From Bryobacterales bacterium (GTDB lineage: Bacteria > Acidobacteriota > Terriglobia > Bryobacterales > Bryobacteraceae), in assembly GCA_020847975.1 (NCBI GenBank), contig JADLBD010000208.1:1-45650 (forward strand): 45,650 nt of DNA. The letters run 5' to 3'. This document shows positions 7,009 to 15,824 of the stretch, piece by piece; position 1 is the first letter of the stretch; the number at the start of each line of letters is the position of its first letter. Position numbers and translations under genes: made by a program. The notes beneath the pieces are model-generated. The model was not told the origin of the DNA. It did no database searches and worked only from the letters and a program-made list of their open reading frames with translations.

Positions 7009-8559
7009 GTGATCCGGTTGATCTTGCTGACAATGGCGTGGATTGCAACCAGTATCTCCGCCTTCCCCCAGACAACGTTGCAGCGCGTTTTGGTCTATCA
7101 CCCGGCAGAAACTCCGCCGGCAATCCGCTTTCTCTACGATTCCCGGACCACGACTTGTAATGAGTCCAGTGCTGCGCCTGCGCAACTCGCGGCAGGATCT
7201 CTCCTGGGACTGCGCCTTGCTCAGATTTCGCCCGGCGGCGGCGTTTGCCCGTATGTCAGCTTCCAGTGCCTTGATCCAACACTGGCTAGCGTGAAGGTAC
7301 AGTCCGCGGTAACCGGCGAAACTTTCGATGCGATCATCACCTCACCTTCGGATGCGGGTTGTTCGCAGAGCCTTCAGGCGCAGCTCCCCTCGAACGTACC
7401 GTTAGGCGGCGCCGAAGTAACCCTCGTCTACGATGACGCCACTCTTCCTCCAGCCGCCATCGACGTGGTCATCTCTCACTTCGGCATTCTGGGCCCCATA
7501 TCGAATGCTGCGGGCGAACTTCTGCGACTTGCCCATCCAGCAGCGCCGGAATCGGTGATTCGCGTTACCGGAACCGGGCTCGGTCAAGCCGTTGCCGGTT
7601 CGATCTATGGAGAACTGGACGGCCAACCGTTGACCTTCTTGCGCTCATCACAGATTGCCGGCTCACCTGGAATGGATGCGCTCCTCTTCCAACTACCCGG
7701 CAGGCTACAAGTCGAAGGCTGTTACACTCCGGTTGCTGTCCGCGTCGAAGACCGATGGACTTCTTCGGTTGCCGCTGCTGTGAGTCAGACCGGCGGCCCG
7801 TGCAAGCATCCGCTGGATCTGACCGCCGGTCAACTGGAGTCGCTCGATAACGGCCGCTCCATTGCACTGGGCATTCTCACAGCCCATTCCACGCCTTACT
7901 CCCGGGTCATCAATGCAACCTTTCAGTTTGCCGGCCGCGAAGCAGTCGCCTTAGCCAGCTTTTCCGACTTTGCCGAGGGCTGCCGGATCGGCGTATCCGC
8001 TACTCCTCAGCCTTCCTCTTCCCCTGTCATGCTGGCCAGCGGCGCCAAATCGACAGTGCGGCTCCCCGACGGAGGCATAAACCCACTGCCCTTCTATAGC
8101 CGGCCACTTCTCACCGCGGGCGACTATTCGGTCGCTGTATCCGGTGGAAAAGACGTTCTTCCCGCTGGGGTGAATTTTCGGCTTCCTCAACTTCCCCGGA
8201 CGGCGCAGGAGTTGCCATTTCCGCTGAGCGGCGAGATTCTTCTCGAATGGGACCCCTCCCCATTCAGCGAAGCCGAACTCGTTACGGTGACCGCTTACAC
8301 GTTCGGTGAATCGTACAGTCTGGACTGCAAGACACGCGCCAGAAACGGCAGTATGCGGCTTCCGGTCAAGGCGTCGGCTGATCCGCCGTCCGCCACCGGC
8401 ATCCGCGCTCTCCTTTCGTTCTACTTCGGCGTGGAGCGCAGGAAGAACCTCCCCCTGCTGTTTCCTTTCCAGTTGACCAATGGAGCCTCCTTCCAGGGTT
8501 TGGTCGACTATCAGTTCGGCGAGCCTCGCTTTATTGCCTTGCGAGGGCCAGCTCAATGA
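7009..8559 (+). CDS. Secreted TIGR03437-like protein, first of a tandem pair
   Basis: 516 residues from GTG 7009; an ATG at 7033 is an alternative within the signal peptide (LILLTMAWIATSISAFPQ). The middle contains features of the Solibacter-type TIGR03437 module: ESVIRVTGTGLG, a GMDALLFQLP strand, then GCYTPVAVRVEDRWTSSVA and GPCKHPLDLT. Members of that family are secreted surface proteins built from repeated beta modules, of unknown function. The next gene starts within this stop codon (ATGA at 8556-8559) and encodes a paralogue, so both are probably translated together. No enzymatic motif is visible. Cysteines are regularly placed, which suggests disulfides outside the cytoplasm. Confidence 0.65.
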   Translation: MIRLILLTMAWIATSISAFPQTTLQRVLVYHPAETPPAIRFLYDSRTTTCNESSAAPAQLAAGSLLGLRLAQISPGGGVCPYVSFQCLDPTLASVKVQSAVTGETFDAIITSPSDAGCSQSLQAQLPSNVPLGGAEVTLVYDDATLPPAAIDVVISHFGILGPISNAAGELLRLAHPAAPESVIRVTGTGLGQAVAGSIYGELDGQPLTFLRSSQIAGSPGMDALLFQLPGRLQVEGCYTPVAVRVEDRWTSSVAAAVSQTGGPCKHPLDLTAGQLESLDNGRSIALGILTAHSTPYSRVINATFQFAGREAVALASFSDFAEGCRIGVSATPQPSSSPVMLASGAKSTVRLPDGGINPLPFYSRPLLTAGDYSVAVSGGKDVLPAGVNFRLPQLPRTAQELPFPLSGEILLEWDPSPFSEAELVTVTAYTFGESYSLDCKTRARNGSMRLPVKASADPPSATGIRALLSFYFGVERRKNLPLLFPFQLTNGASFQGLVDYQFGEPRFIALRGPAQ

Positions 8560-10157
8560 ATCCTCTACTGCTGCTTCTGTTATCCGCGACGGCTGCATTT
8601 GCGCAGCAAACAGCATTGGCTCATCCGGTCTACCATGGGTTCTACGTCAATACTCCCTTGGAACTTACTCCCGGCATGCGAGTTCTCGTTACTTCCTTCG
8701 ACCGGCAGTCAAATTGGTTCGAACGCTGCCTCAACCCCGCCCGCCTTACGCTGCAAATCTATCCGCTCGGGTTCACGCAGGCATACCGGGCGTCTATACT
8801 GGTTCCCGTAGAGAAAGCCGAGTGCATTTCCACGGTGCACGCGGTAGTTCCCAACGACATCCCTATGGGACCCGCTGAGGCTGTCCTCAGCGACGGCACA
8901 GGCACACAATACCTGCCGGCTCCCCTGCGAATCGTACCGGTCAGTTTTGGCGTGTTGAATGAAGGCTTGCTCGCGATCGCCAACCGCGTGGAATCGGAAG
9001 CACAGTCTCACCTCGGATTAACAACTCCCGCCCTCCCCGGAACCGTTGTCGCATTGCGCACGGCCGGCTTGGGCAATGCGCGCCGGGATCGAATCACCGT
9101 CCAACTCGGCGAGACTACGATCGCTCCGCGCTCCATTCATCCCGCACAAGGGGAACCCGGGCTCGATGATATCGAGTTCGTGGTTCCACAGGAACTCAGC
9201 GTCACCGGATGTTACGTGCCGGTGCTTGTCCGCCTCGAGGATAGAGATTCGAATCTGACGTCGATTCCCACCATGCAGGCTGCCGGGCCATGCAAACACC
9301 GTTTCGGCCTATCCAAGGAGCAATTGGAGAACTTGGAGGCCGGCGGCCACATCCCTGTCGTCGATGTGGGAATTTCGAGCGACCGGTACCTCAATGGTGA
9401 AGAGGAATCATTCGACGAGGGCGCCCGAGCCTCGTCAGGGAGCGTGGGCCGCACTGCATTGGCGCTAATCGCCGGTCCCGATTCCGCTCCCTTGCAGGCC
9501 GGATGCAGGATCACTGAGAACCCGCGACTTCGGTCCGGCGGGTACGCTCTCCTCGGCGGTGAATTTCCACAACATCTGGATCCGGGCAACCCGCTTACAC
9601 TCTCCGGTCCAGGCGCCAAGGTAATGACACTCTGGAGTAGCCAGTTTTTTGTGCCTACAATTCGTTTCGCGGGGTATCGCGGAATTCCAGGCCCCTCGAT
9701 ATTCCCCTCCGGGACCTGGAACCTCCGTTCGTCCACTACGGGCATGGCGCAGCCCATCGACTGGAGCTTTCGCATTTCCTCGCATTGGGAGCCCGATAAC
9801 CTCGATGCGCTCTCCACGCTCCGCTCCGGCGTCGATCCCGTCTTGAGTTGGGATGGGGCGCTGTACGATGCCCTGGAATGGGTCACACTGATCCTTTCCG
9901 GCGACGAACTCCGCTACCAGTTGGAGTGCAGGGCGCCGGCCACAGCGGGCTCGATGCGCGTGGATGTGACATCTTTCCTGAAAGCCTTCGATACCCCGCC
10001 CTTAGAATCCTTCGAAGCACAAATCAGCCTTGCCGCGGCCCGCGCCCCCGCATCGCCCTACGTTTTTCCGCTGAATCTGGCCGATGGCACGCCAGGCCTC
10101 GGCCTGCTGTACGTCAACTTCCGATCCATTCGCTTCCCGGGCATTTCGGTGCAATAA
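8556..10157 (+). CDS. Secreted TIGR03437-like protein, second of a tandem pair
   Basis: 533 residues beginning MNPLLLLLLSATAAFAQQ, a clear Sec signal ending near AFAQ. Its ATG overlaps the stop of the preceding gene by four bases. The two proteins align along their length: GTVVALRTAGLG here with ESVIRVTGTGLG there, GLDDIEFVVP with GMDALLFQLP, GCYVPVLVRLEDR with GCYTPVAVRVEDR, and GPCKHRFGLS with GPCKHPLDLT. A later block is GCRITENPRLRSGGYALLGG. This points to local duplication followed by strong divergence. Probably surface or periplasmic; role unknown. It converges on the minus-strand nitrilase with only nine bases between stops. Confidence 0.65.
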   Translation: MNPLLLLLLSATAAFAQQTALAHPVYHGFYVNTPLELTPGMRVLVTSFDRQSNWFERCLNPARLTLQIYPLGFTQAYRASILVPVEKAECISTVHAVVPNDIPMGPAEAVLSDGTGTQYLPAPLRIVPVSFGVLNEGLLAIANRVESEAQSHLGLTTPALPGTVVALRTAGLGNARRDRITVQLGETTIAPRSIHPAQGEPGLDDIEFVVPQELSVTGCYVPVLVRLEDRDSNLTSIPTMQAAGPCKHRFGLSKEQLENLEAGGHIPVVDVGISSDRYLNGEEESFDEGARASSGSVGRTALALIAGPDSAPLQAGCRITENPRLRSGGYALLGGEFPQHLDPGNPLTLSGPGAKVMTLWSSQFFVPTIRFAGYRGIPGPSIFPSGTWNLRSSTTGMAQPIDWSFRISSHWEPDNLDALSTLRSGVDPVLSWDGALYDALEWVTLILSGDELRYQLECRAPATAGSMRVDVTSFLKAFDTPPLESFEAQISLAAARAPASPYVFPLNLADGTPGLGLLYVNFRSIRFPGISVQ

Positions 10158-10166
10158 GGATCGGGA

Positions 10167-10964
10167 TCATGCAGGCTCACAGGTCTTGCAGCGCGACGCG
10201 AGCAGCCCCGTGGCCGCGTCGAGATCGATGTCCGCAACCAGCAACCCTTCCTTCCCGTAGGGCTGGTAGCACAGCAGCGTTCCGTCGGGCCGAACCACCG
10301 CTGACGTAGTTGGCGACCCTTCGCTCGCCACATTGACCATGGCGAAGTAGCAGGTATTCTCCGCGGCGCGGCACAGGGCGGCCTTCTCGTGGAACGTGTT
10401 TGCCGGATCGGCGAACTTCGTGGGCCGGTAGCCGCCGGGTTCGGCTTCATGAAAGTGCGGATGAAACACAACATGCGCGCCGCGCCGGGCCGCCCAGCGG
10501 ACGGTTTCCGGATACCGCCATCCCTCATGACAGATTGCGATGCCGAATTTCAAAGGCCCCGTCTCGAACACGCGCCTTCCGGAACCAGCCGTGTACGTGC
10601 TCTCCTCGGAGGGGTCAATCTGAACCTTGTCCTGAAACCCCGCGATGGATCCATCGGGATGGATCACCAGGGCGGAGATGAGCAAACCGGTGGCCGTCAG
10701 GCGCTCGGTGCCAAGAATCACCGCGACGTTCGCTCTCGCCGCCGCCGCCGCAACCGCGGACCATGCGCGTTCGAGAAACCCATCATCGGGAGGAGGCACG
10801 TTCTTCCCCGCCGCGCGGTATCCGGGGACGAAGCATTCCGGAAAACAGACGATCGCCGCGCCCTCCTCCCCTGCCTGCGCGATGGCCTGTTCGGCCAGCG
10901 TGACGGATTCTTCGGGCGTCGAAGGGAATCGAAGATTGCCGAGTGCGATGCGGAAGTCGCTCAC
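10167..10964 (-). CDS. Carbon-nitrogen hydrolase (nitrilase superfamily)
   Basis: 265 residues from GTG 10964. The longer upstream frame is rejected because it is Pro/Ser/Arg-rich antisense to the neighbouring gene. The Glu-Lys-Cys triad is visible: E43 in IVCFPECFVPGY, K113 in GFQDKVQID and C145 in GIAICHEGWRYPE. Length suits a single-domain amidase/nitrilase without fusion. Such cytoplasmic enzymes cleave nonpeptide C-N bonds (amides, carbamoyl groups or nitriles); the exact substrate cannot be read from sequence. The upstream gene on the same strand ends at 10993, 28 bases before this start, so the two are likely co-transcribed. Confidence 0.8.
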   Translation of the reverse strand: MSDFRIALGNLRFPSTPEESVTLAEQAIAQAGEEGAAIVCFPECFVPGYRAAGKNVPPPDDGFLERAWSAVAAAAARANVAVILGTERLTATGLLISALVIHPDGSIAGFQDKVQIDPSEESTYTAGSGRRVFETGPLKFGIAICHEGWRYPETVRWAARRGAHVVFHPHFHEAEPGGYRPTKFADPANTFHEKAALCRAAENTCYFAMVNVASEGSPTTSAVVRPDGTLLCYQPYGKEGLLVADIDLDAATGLLASRCKTCEPA

Positions 10965-10992
10965 CAGCCTATTATCGGTGTTTGCGAGATGC

Positions 10993-12144
10993 TCAGCTTT
11001 CCGGCCGGTACCATTTGGGTGAACGGCCGGCTGCGGCCTCCAGGGCGGGGACGAAGCCGCGGTCCAGTTCCCGGGTGAGAGCCGCGAGGTTCTCCACAAT
11101 CCGCCGCCAGCGTTCCGCATCGCCGATAGGGTATTGCAGGTTTCCGATGGCCCGTTTAGAAACGGGAAGAGAGAGAACACCCTTGAAGTTGAGGCCGAGG
11201 ACGCGGAAGTGGGCGGTGATGCTGCGGCTCCACGTGCCGACGTCGAGGCTGATTTCCACGGTGAGATTGCCCGGAGTGCGGCGGCGGAGAGTGAACGTGC
11301 CGTGGCCGGCCTGGCAATCGTAGCCAAGAGGCTTGAAGGCGCGCACGAGGATGGGCTTTTTCGGGCCAGTGGTTTCCCCAAGCCTGGTATTGCGGATCGC
11401 TTCCTGTGCCGGAGGAAGATCGTGCGGAAGCGCGGCACGTTCGACGATCTCGGCGAGCCGTGCGCGGTAGTCCTGCACGATGGCGGTGGCGGACCGGGTC
11501 TCGGCTGAAGCGACAGGAGGAGCGGCTGGCGCCTCGGCTGGACGGCTTGCCTGAGGCAGTTGTAGGGTGTTCTTCACCTTTCCGCAGGCGCCGAGCACTG
11601 TGGCCACGGGCGCGGGCAGTGGCGGGAGACCTCGGGCCGAAGGATCGGCGTCGACGATGGTCAAGGCGGAGAGGGAGCGCATCCGGCCGTTGACCCACCA
11701 GGCATCTCCGGCAGTGATACCTGGGGTCATGCCCGCCGCGGCGAGGCCCGGCGGCAAAGCTTCGCCAAACATCGGGGTCTCGAAGCGGACGGTTACGTTG
11801 TGGAGCGGGAATGACCTTGGGACTCCCTCGGCGACGGCACGCAGAGTGGCGAACTCCACAGACTCGTTCGCGGCGGGCGAGCCGGTGCGGTTCGTGATCT
11901 CGCGGATTGCTGGTCCGCCCGGCAGCAGCGCAGAGTTGGTGACAAAACGCTCGAGTTGCGGAAATCGCTTGAGAACACGGTCCACGATGGAAGCGGAACC
12001 GGGAACCGGACTATCGGACAGGGTGAAGCGAAGAAAAAGCTGCGGGTGGCCGGTATCGCGGAACGCATCGTGAATGCGTTCGAGGAGGAGAGCCAGCGCT
12101 TCTTTCCTGTTGGTCTGGAAGTTGGTCATCAGCGCGACGAGCAT
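10993..12144 (-). CDS. Conserved-looking hypothetical protein, co-directional with the nitrilase gene
   Basis: 383 residues from ATG 12144; an in-frame ATG at 12129 (MTNFQTNRKEALALLLERIH) is an alternative, and neither has a strong ribosome-binding site. I do not recognise the family. There is no signal peptide or membrane segment. Residues about 1-160 are mixed alpha/beta, about 165-215 are a Pro/Ala-rich linker, and the C-terminal third is beta-rich, with GYDCQAGHGTFTLRRR and LTVEISLDVGTWSRSITAHF. The build suggests two folded domains joined by a flexible linker. Codon use and the open frame over 1.1 kb support a real gene. It is probably the first gene of a two-gene unit with the nitrilase. 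Confidence 0.55.
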   Translation of the reverse strand: MLVALMTNFQTNRKEALALLLERIHDAFRDTGHPQLFLRFTLSDSPVPGSASIVDRVLKRFPQLERFVTNSALLPGGPAIREITNRTGSPAANESVEFATLRAVAEGVPRSFPLHNVTVRFETPMFGEALPPGLAAAGMTPGITAGDAWWVNGRMRSLSALTIVDADPSARGLPPLPAPVATVLGACGKVKNTLQLPQASRPAEAPAAPPVASAETRSATAIVQDYRARLAEIVERAALPHDLPPAQEAIRNTRLGETTGPKKPILVRAFKPLGYDCQAGHGTFTLRRRTPGNLTVEISLDVGTWSRSITAHFRVLGLNFKGVLSLPVSKRAIGNLQYPIGDAERWRRIVENLAALTRELDRGFVPALEAAAGRSPKWYRPES

Positions 12145-12361
12145 GATGCAGTTTCTATCGGCAGTTCTTAGCGCGATTCATACGGCCCGAAGACCGCTTT
12201 CACGCGAAACGTCTCCCCGCGGTGCGCTCGTCACTGTCGGTGTGTCTTCAACTTCCGCTCGCCGGACTCCCTCGGGTCCGCTTTCCACACATCGCTGGAA
12301 TGTATTCTTCCTTGTCTGATGTAACTCAGAAACATCATTTCACTTCCAGTTCACCATACCA

Positions 12362-12391
12362 TCGCCAACTCGGCTGCGCCCGGCATATAGT
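12362..12391 (+). promoter_or_regulatory. Candidate promoter for the GMC operon
   Basis: TCGCCA (12362-12367) and TATAGT (12386-12391) are separated by 18 bases and lie 28 bases before the GMC start. A ribosome-binding site GGGAGG follows at 12405-12410. The -10 is good and the -35 is weak (four of six). The remaining bases of the 12145-12418 gap show nothing recognisable. Confidence 0.35.
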
Positions 12392-12418
12392 GAAAGACAC
12401 GTCAGGGAGGCGGCAGAC

Positions 12419-14077
12419 ATGGCGAAGAAATACGACGTCGTCGTGGTGGGATCGGGCGCGGGCGGCGCTACCGCGGCATACGTCCTGGTGAATCAGGGAC
12501 TCGACGTGCTGCTGCTTGAAGCGGGCCGCATGCTGAATCCGCCGAAGGATTTCCGCACCCACACCTGGCCCTGGGAACTGAAGTTTCGCGGCCATGGCCG
12601 TCCCGGCGAATATGACGGCTTGTGGAAGATCAACGAATACACGGACCATCTCTACACCAACCCGCGCAAAGACGCGTACCGTTCCGCCCCGGAGTTTCAC
12701 TGGACGCGCCTGCGCGCCGTGGGCGGGCGCACCAACACCTGGGGGCGCGCCTGTTTCCGACACGGCCCACTCGACTTCAAGACGAAATCGAAACAGGGCT
12801 TCGGCGAGGATTGGCCGGTCTCCTACGAGGAACTGGCGCCCTGGTATGACAAAGCGGAGCGCCTGGTGGGAATCTGCGGCAGCCGCGACGGCTATTTCAA
12901 CATGCCGGATGGCGTCTATGCCGGTCCGGCGCATAACCCGCGTTGCACCGAGCTTTGGTTGAAGGACCGGGCGGCGAAAATCGGCGTGCCCGTACTGCCG
13001 GAACGCACCGCCGTGCTCAGCGTCGCCTATGACGGGCGCCCGCCGTGTCATTACTGCGGAGCCTGCGGCAATGGATGTGACGTGCGCGCGCGCTTCAGCA
13101 GCCTCGACGTGATCATTCCGAAGCTGAAGCGAAAATCGAACTTCACGCTGCGAACCTATGCCGTGGCGCACCAGGTGCTGGTGAATGGCGAAGGCCGCGC
13201 GCGCGGAGTTTCCTTCTTCGACGCCAACACGAAACAGCGTTACGAAGTGGAAGGAAAGGCCGTCGTCCTGGCCGCAAGCACGGTGGAATCCGGCCGCATT
13301 CTGCTCAATTCCAAATCACGATTCCACCCCAATGGTTTGGGCAACTCGAGCGGCTTGATCGGCCATTACCTGATGGACAGCACGAAATCCGGCGCGGTCG
13401 TCGCGGCGGCGCCCGCGCTGAAAAACCGGACGCGAGTCAACGAAGACGGAGCCGGCGGCTCGCACATGACCATTCCCCGCTTCAACTACAACCGCAAGAA
13501 CAACTATTCCGGCGGATACTTCCTTCTGCTGGGCACAGGCTTCGGCCGCGGCGTGAGCAGCGCCGGAACCGCCGGCCTCTGGGGCACGGACTTGAAACGG
13601 CAGATCCGCGAGCAGTACGGCAGCACCGTCTCGCTGCGCGGATACGGGGAACGCCTGCCGGACTTCGACAACTACTTCGAAATCGATCCGGAGAAAACGG
13701 ACGCCTACGAGATCCCCCAAGTGCGCTTCCACGCCGGCGCCAGGGATAACGACAGGAAAATGATGGAGGACATGTACGGCTGGATGGAGCAGATCTTTCG
13801 CGCCTGCGGCGCCGAGGTGCTGCCTTACAAAAAGTACCTCGAGCCCATGGGCGACGCGACGCACGAATGCGGTTCGGCGCGCATGGGCACGGACAGGAAG
13901 ACCAGCGTGCTGAACCCCTATTGCCAGTCCCACGACGTGAAGAACCTGTTCGTCACGGACGCGAGTTGCTTCGTCTCATTGCCGGGGACGCACGGCATCA
14001 CCACTTGGATCATGGCGCTTGCCTGGAGAGCCTCCGAATATCTCGCCGAGGGGATGAGGAAAGGAGAAATCGCATGA
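12419..14077 (+). CDS. GMC-family FAD oxidoreductase (gluconate 2-dehydrogenase large-subunit type)
   Basis: 552 residues. The FAD-binding fold opens at the N-terminus (YDVVVVGSGAGGATAAYVL; GxGxxG at residues 11-16). GGRTNTWGRACFRHGPLDF follows, then a cysteine-rich segment PPCHYCGACGNGCDVRA. The C-terminal GMC block has HECGSARMG, then VKNLFVTDASCF and PGTHGITTWIMALA, with histidines at the usual catalytic positions. Such enzymes oxidise sugar or polyol alcohol groups. There is no signal peptide of its own. The next gene overlaps by ATGA and encodes the Tat-bearing small subunit, so the pair is probably exported together in the way known for gluconate 2-dehydrogenases. The start follows GGGAGG at good spacing. 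Confidence 0.85.
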   Translation: MAKKYDVVVVGSGAGGATAAYVLVNQGLDVLLLEAGRMLNPPKDFRTHTWPWELKFRGHGRPGEYDGLWKINEYTDHLYTNPRKDAYRSAPEFHWTRLRAVGGRTNTWGRACFRHGPLDFKTKSKQGFGEDWPVSYEELAPWYDKAERLVGICGSRDGYFNMPDGVYAGPAHNPRCTELWLKDRAAKIGVPVLPERTAVLSVAYDGRPPCHYCGACGNGCDVRARFSSLDVIIPKLKRKSNFTLRTYAVAHQVLVNGEGRARGVSFFDANTKQRYEVEGKAVVLAASTVESGRILLNSKSRFHPNGLGNSSGLIGHYLMDSTKSGAVVAAAPALKNRTRVNEDGAGGSHMTIPRFNYNRKNNYSGGYFLLLGTGFGRGVSSAGTAGLWGTDLKRQIREQYGSTVSLRGYGERLPDFDNYFEIDPEKTDAYEIPQVRFHAGARDNDRKMMEDMYGWMEQIFRACGAEVLPYKKYLEPMGDATHECGSARMGTDRKTSVLNPYCQSHDVKNLFVTDASCFVSLPGTHGITTWIMALAWRASEYLAEGMRKGEIA

Positions 14078-14595
14078 GCATCGATCGCCGCACCGCAATT
14101 GCCGCGGCAGGATGGGCAGCTCTCGCGGCCCGCCGGGCCCAGGCGCAGCAACCAGCCCGGTTCTTCACGCCTCAGGAAAGTGAACTGCTGGACCTGGTCA
14201 GCGAAATGATCCTTCCCGCGGACCAGCATTCTCCCGGAGCCCGCGCAGCCGGGGTGAGCCAGTACATCGGTCTCATCGCCGCCAATAGTCCACCCAAGGA
14301 GCAGCAACGGTGGCGGAGCGGCGTGCAGGCCTTCGCCCAATTCGCTGAAAAGAGCCACGGCAAGCCGTTCCAGGCTCTCGATCCCGCGCGGCGCGCCGCA
14401 GTCCTCGCCGCGCTTGCACGCGAGGAAGCCCACCCGGAAACCGAAGCCGGGCGTTTCTTCGCGGACATGAAGCAGATCACCGTCTTCGCGTATTACACCT
14501 CACGCACCGGCCTCCTCGACGAGTTGGAGTACAAAGGAAACCAGGCGATGTCCGCATTCCCTGCCTGCGCCCAACCCATTAAGGGGCAAGCATAG
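14074..14595 (+). CDS. Gluconate 2-dehydrogenase subunit 3 family protein with Tat signal
   Basis: 173 residues from the ATG at 14074, which overlaps the GMC stop as ATGA and follows AAAGGAGAAA. The N-terminus is a Tat signal (SIDRRTAIAAAGWAALAARR). The mature part has the family pattern FFTPQESELLDLVSEMILPA, then GVSQYIGLIA, and ends with TVFAYYTSRTGLLDELEYKG. Subunit 3 proteins bind the GMC large subunit and provide its export signal, placing the dehydrogenase in the periplasm. The longer upstream frame is rejected since it lies inside the GMC gene. Length is normal for the family. Confidence 0.85.
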   Translation: MSIDRRTAIAAAGWAALAARRAQAQQPARFFTPQESELLDLVSEMILPADQHSPGARAAGVSQYIGLIAANSPPKEQQRWRSGVQAFAQFAEKSHGKPFQALDPARRAAVLAALAREEAHPETEAGRFFADMKQITVFAYYTSRTGLLDELEYKGNQAMSAFPACAQPIKGQA

Positions 14596-14627
14596 GCGCG
14601 ATTGCGGGATACTCTCAGGAGAAACGC

Positions 14628-15815
14628 ATGAGCATCTACGACCAGTTTCACGTTCGCACCATCATCAACGCCAAGGGACCGTCCACCCGCCTTTCGGGAG
14701 GCTTCCTTGATCCCGAAGTCTCCTCCGCCATGGCCGAGGCGGCAACCCACTGCGTGGATATGGCGGAACTGCAGGCGGGCGCGAGCAAAGTGATCGCCGA
14801 AGTGACGGGAGCCGAGGCCGGCATTGTCACCTCCGGCGCGGCGGCGGGCCTGCTGCTGGGAACCGCGGCCTGCATCGCCGGGCTCGATCCCGGAAAGATG
14901 GGCCGGCTGCCCGATACGCGCGGCATGAAACGGGAAGTGATCATGGTCCGCAGCCAGCGCAATTTCTATGACCACGCCGTCCGCGCCACCGGCGCGCGCC
15001 TGGTGGAAGTAGGCTTGGCGGACCGCTATGCCGGCGCAGGCGTGCGCGACGCCGAGGCTTGGGAAATCGCCGAGGAGATCGGCGACCAGACGGCGGCCGT
15101 CTTCTATGTCGCGGGAGGGAATTCCCAGCCGCCGCTGCCCGAAGTGACGAAGGTGGCGCACGCCTCGGGCATTCCCGTGATTGTGGATGCGGCCGGGCAA
15201 CTGCCTCCGGCCGGCAATCTGAAGCGCTTCATTTCCGAAGGCGCGGACCTGGTGGCGTTCAGCGGTGGTAAGGCGATCGGCGGTCCGCAAGGCTCCGGCA
15301 TCCTTGCCGGCAAGCGCGACCTCATCATGTCCGCCATCCTCCAACACCTCGATCTCGATATCTATTGGGAGCAGTGGGATCCTCCCCAGTCCCTCATCGA
15401 CAAACACCGCCTTATCGGCGCGCCGCAGCACGGCATTGGCCGGCCCTGCAAGGTGGGCAAGGAGACCATCATCGGCCTTCTCGTGGCTCTCAGGAAGTTC
15501 ATCGCGGAAAGCGACGAGGACCGTTCGCGGCGCTTCAAAGGCCTCATCCAGCGGCTGCAAACGGCGCTGACGGGAGTGGATCACGCCCGCATCCAGGTGA
15601 CCGGCGGCACGGTTCCGAAGCTCGAGTTGCACCTCGCCAGGGAAGCCCCGCGCACCGCCATGGAACTCTGCGTCGCCCTCGAGCGCGGCGATCCGAGCGT
15701 CCATCCCGATCCGTCGCGCGTGCGAAACGGCATCGTCGTCTTCAGTCCCTGGTGCATGCGCGACGAGGATCCGGAGCGCATCGCCGCAGCCGTCAAACCG
15801 CTGCTGCGGTATTAA
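14628..15815 (+). CDS. SelA-like PLP-dependent enzyme (copy 2, cytoplasmic)
   Basis: 395 residues, start preceded by CAGGAGAAACGC. Fold-type I PLP enzyme of the SelA-related group: NFYDHAVRATGARLVEV, IPVIVDAAGQ (pyridine-nitrogen aspartate) and FSGGKAIGGPQGSG, with K215 the likely PLP lysine. Characterised relatives include D-glucosaminate 6-phosphate ammonia-lyase; true SelA is longer and works on Ser-tRNA(Sec), and there is no sign of a Sec system here. Unlike the paralogue at 5236-6894 it has no signal peptide and no C-terminal beta domain. It lies between the GMC pair and a secreted propeller gene that starts nine bases after its stop, so it belongs to the same operon. Confidence 0.8.
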   Translation: MSIYDQFHVRTIINAKGPSTRLSGGFLDPEVSSAMAEAATHCVDMAELQAGASKVIAEVTGAEAGIVTSGAAAGLLLGTAACIAGLDPGKMGRLPDTRGMKREVIMVRSQRNFYDHAVRATGARLVEVGLADRYAGAGVRDAEAWEIAEEIGDQTAAVFYVAGGNSQPPLPEVTKVAHASGIPVIVDAAGQLPPAGNLKRFISEGADLVAFSGGKAIGGPQGSGILAGKRDLIMSAILQHLDLDIYWEQWDPPQSLIDKHRLIGAPQHGIGRPCKVGKETIIGLLVALRKFIAESDEDRSRRFKGLIQRLQTALTGVDHARIQVTGGTVPKLELHLAREAPRTAMELCVALERGDPSVHPDPSRVRNGIVVFSPWCMRDEDPERIAAAVKPLLRY

Positions 15816-15824
15816 CGGACCCCT

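Noticed and set aside
10965..11438. N-terminal extension of the nitrilase frame
   Set aside because: Ser/Pro/Arg-rich sequence antisense to nothing but overlapping the upstream gene in another frame; the nitrilase fold begins at GTG 10964.
14628..15815. True selenocysteine synthase (selA)
   Set aside because: Shorter than SelA, lies in a sugar-type oxidoreductase operon, and has no selB neighbour.
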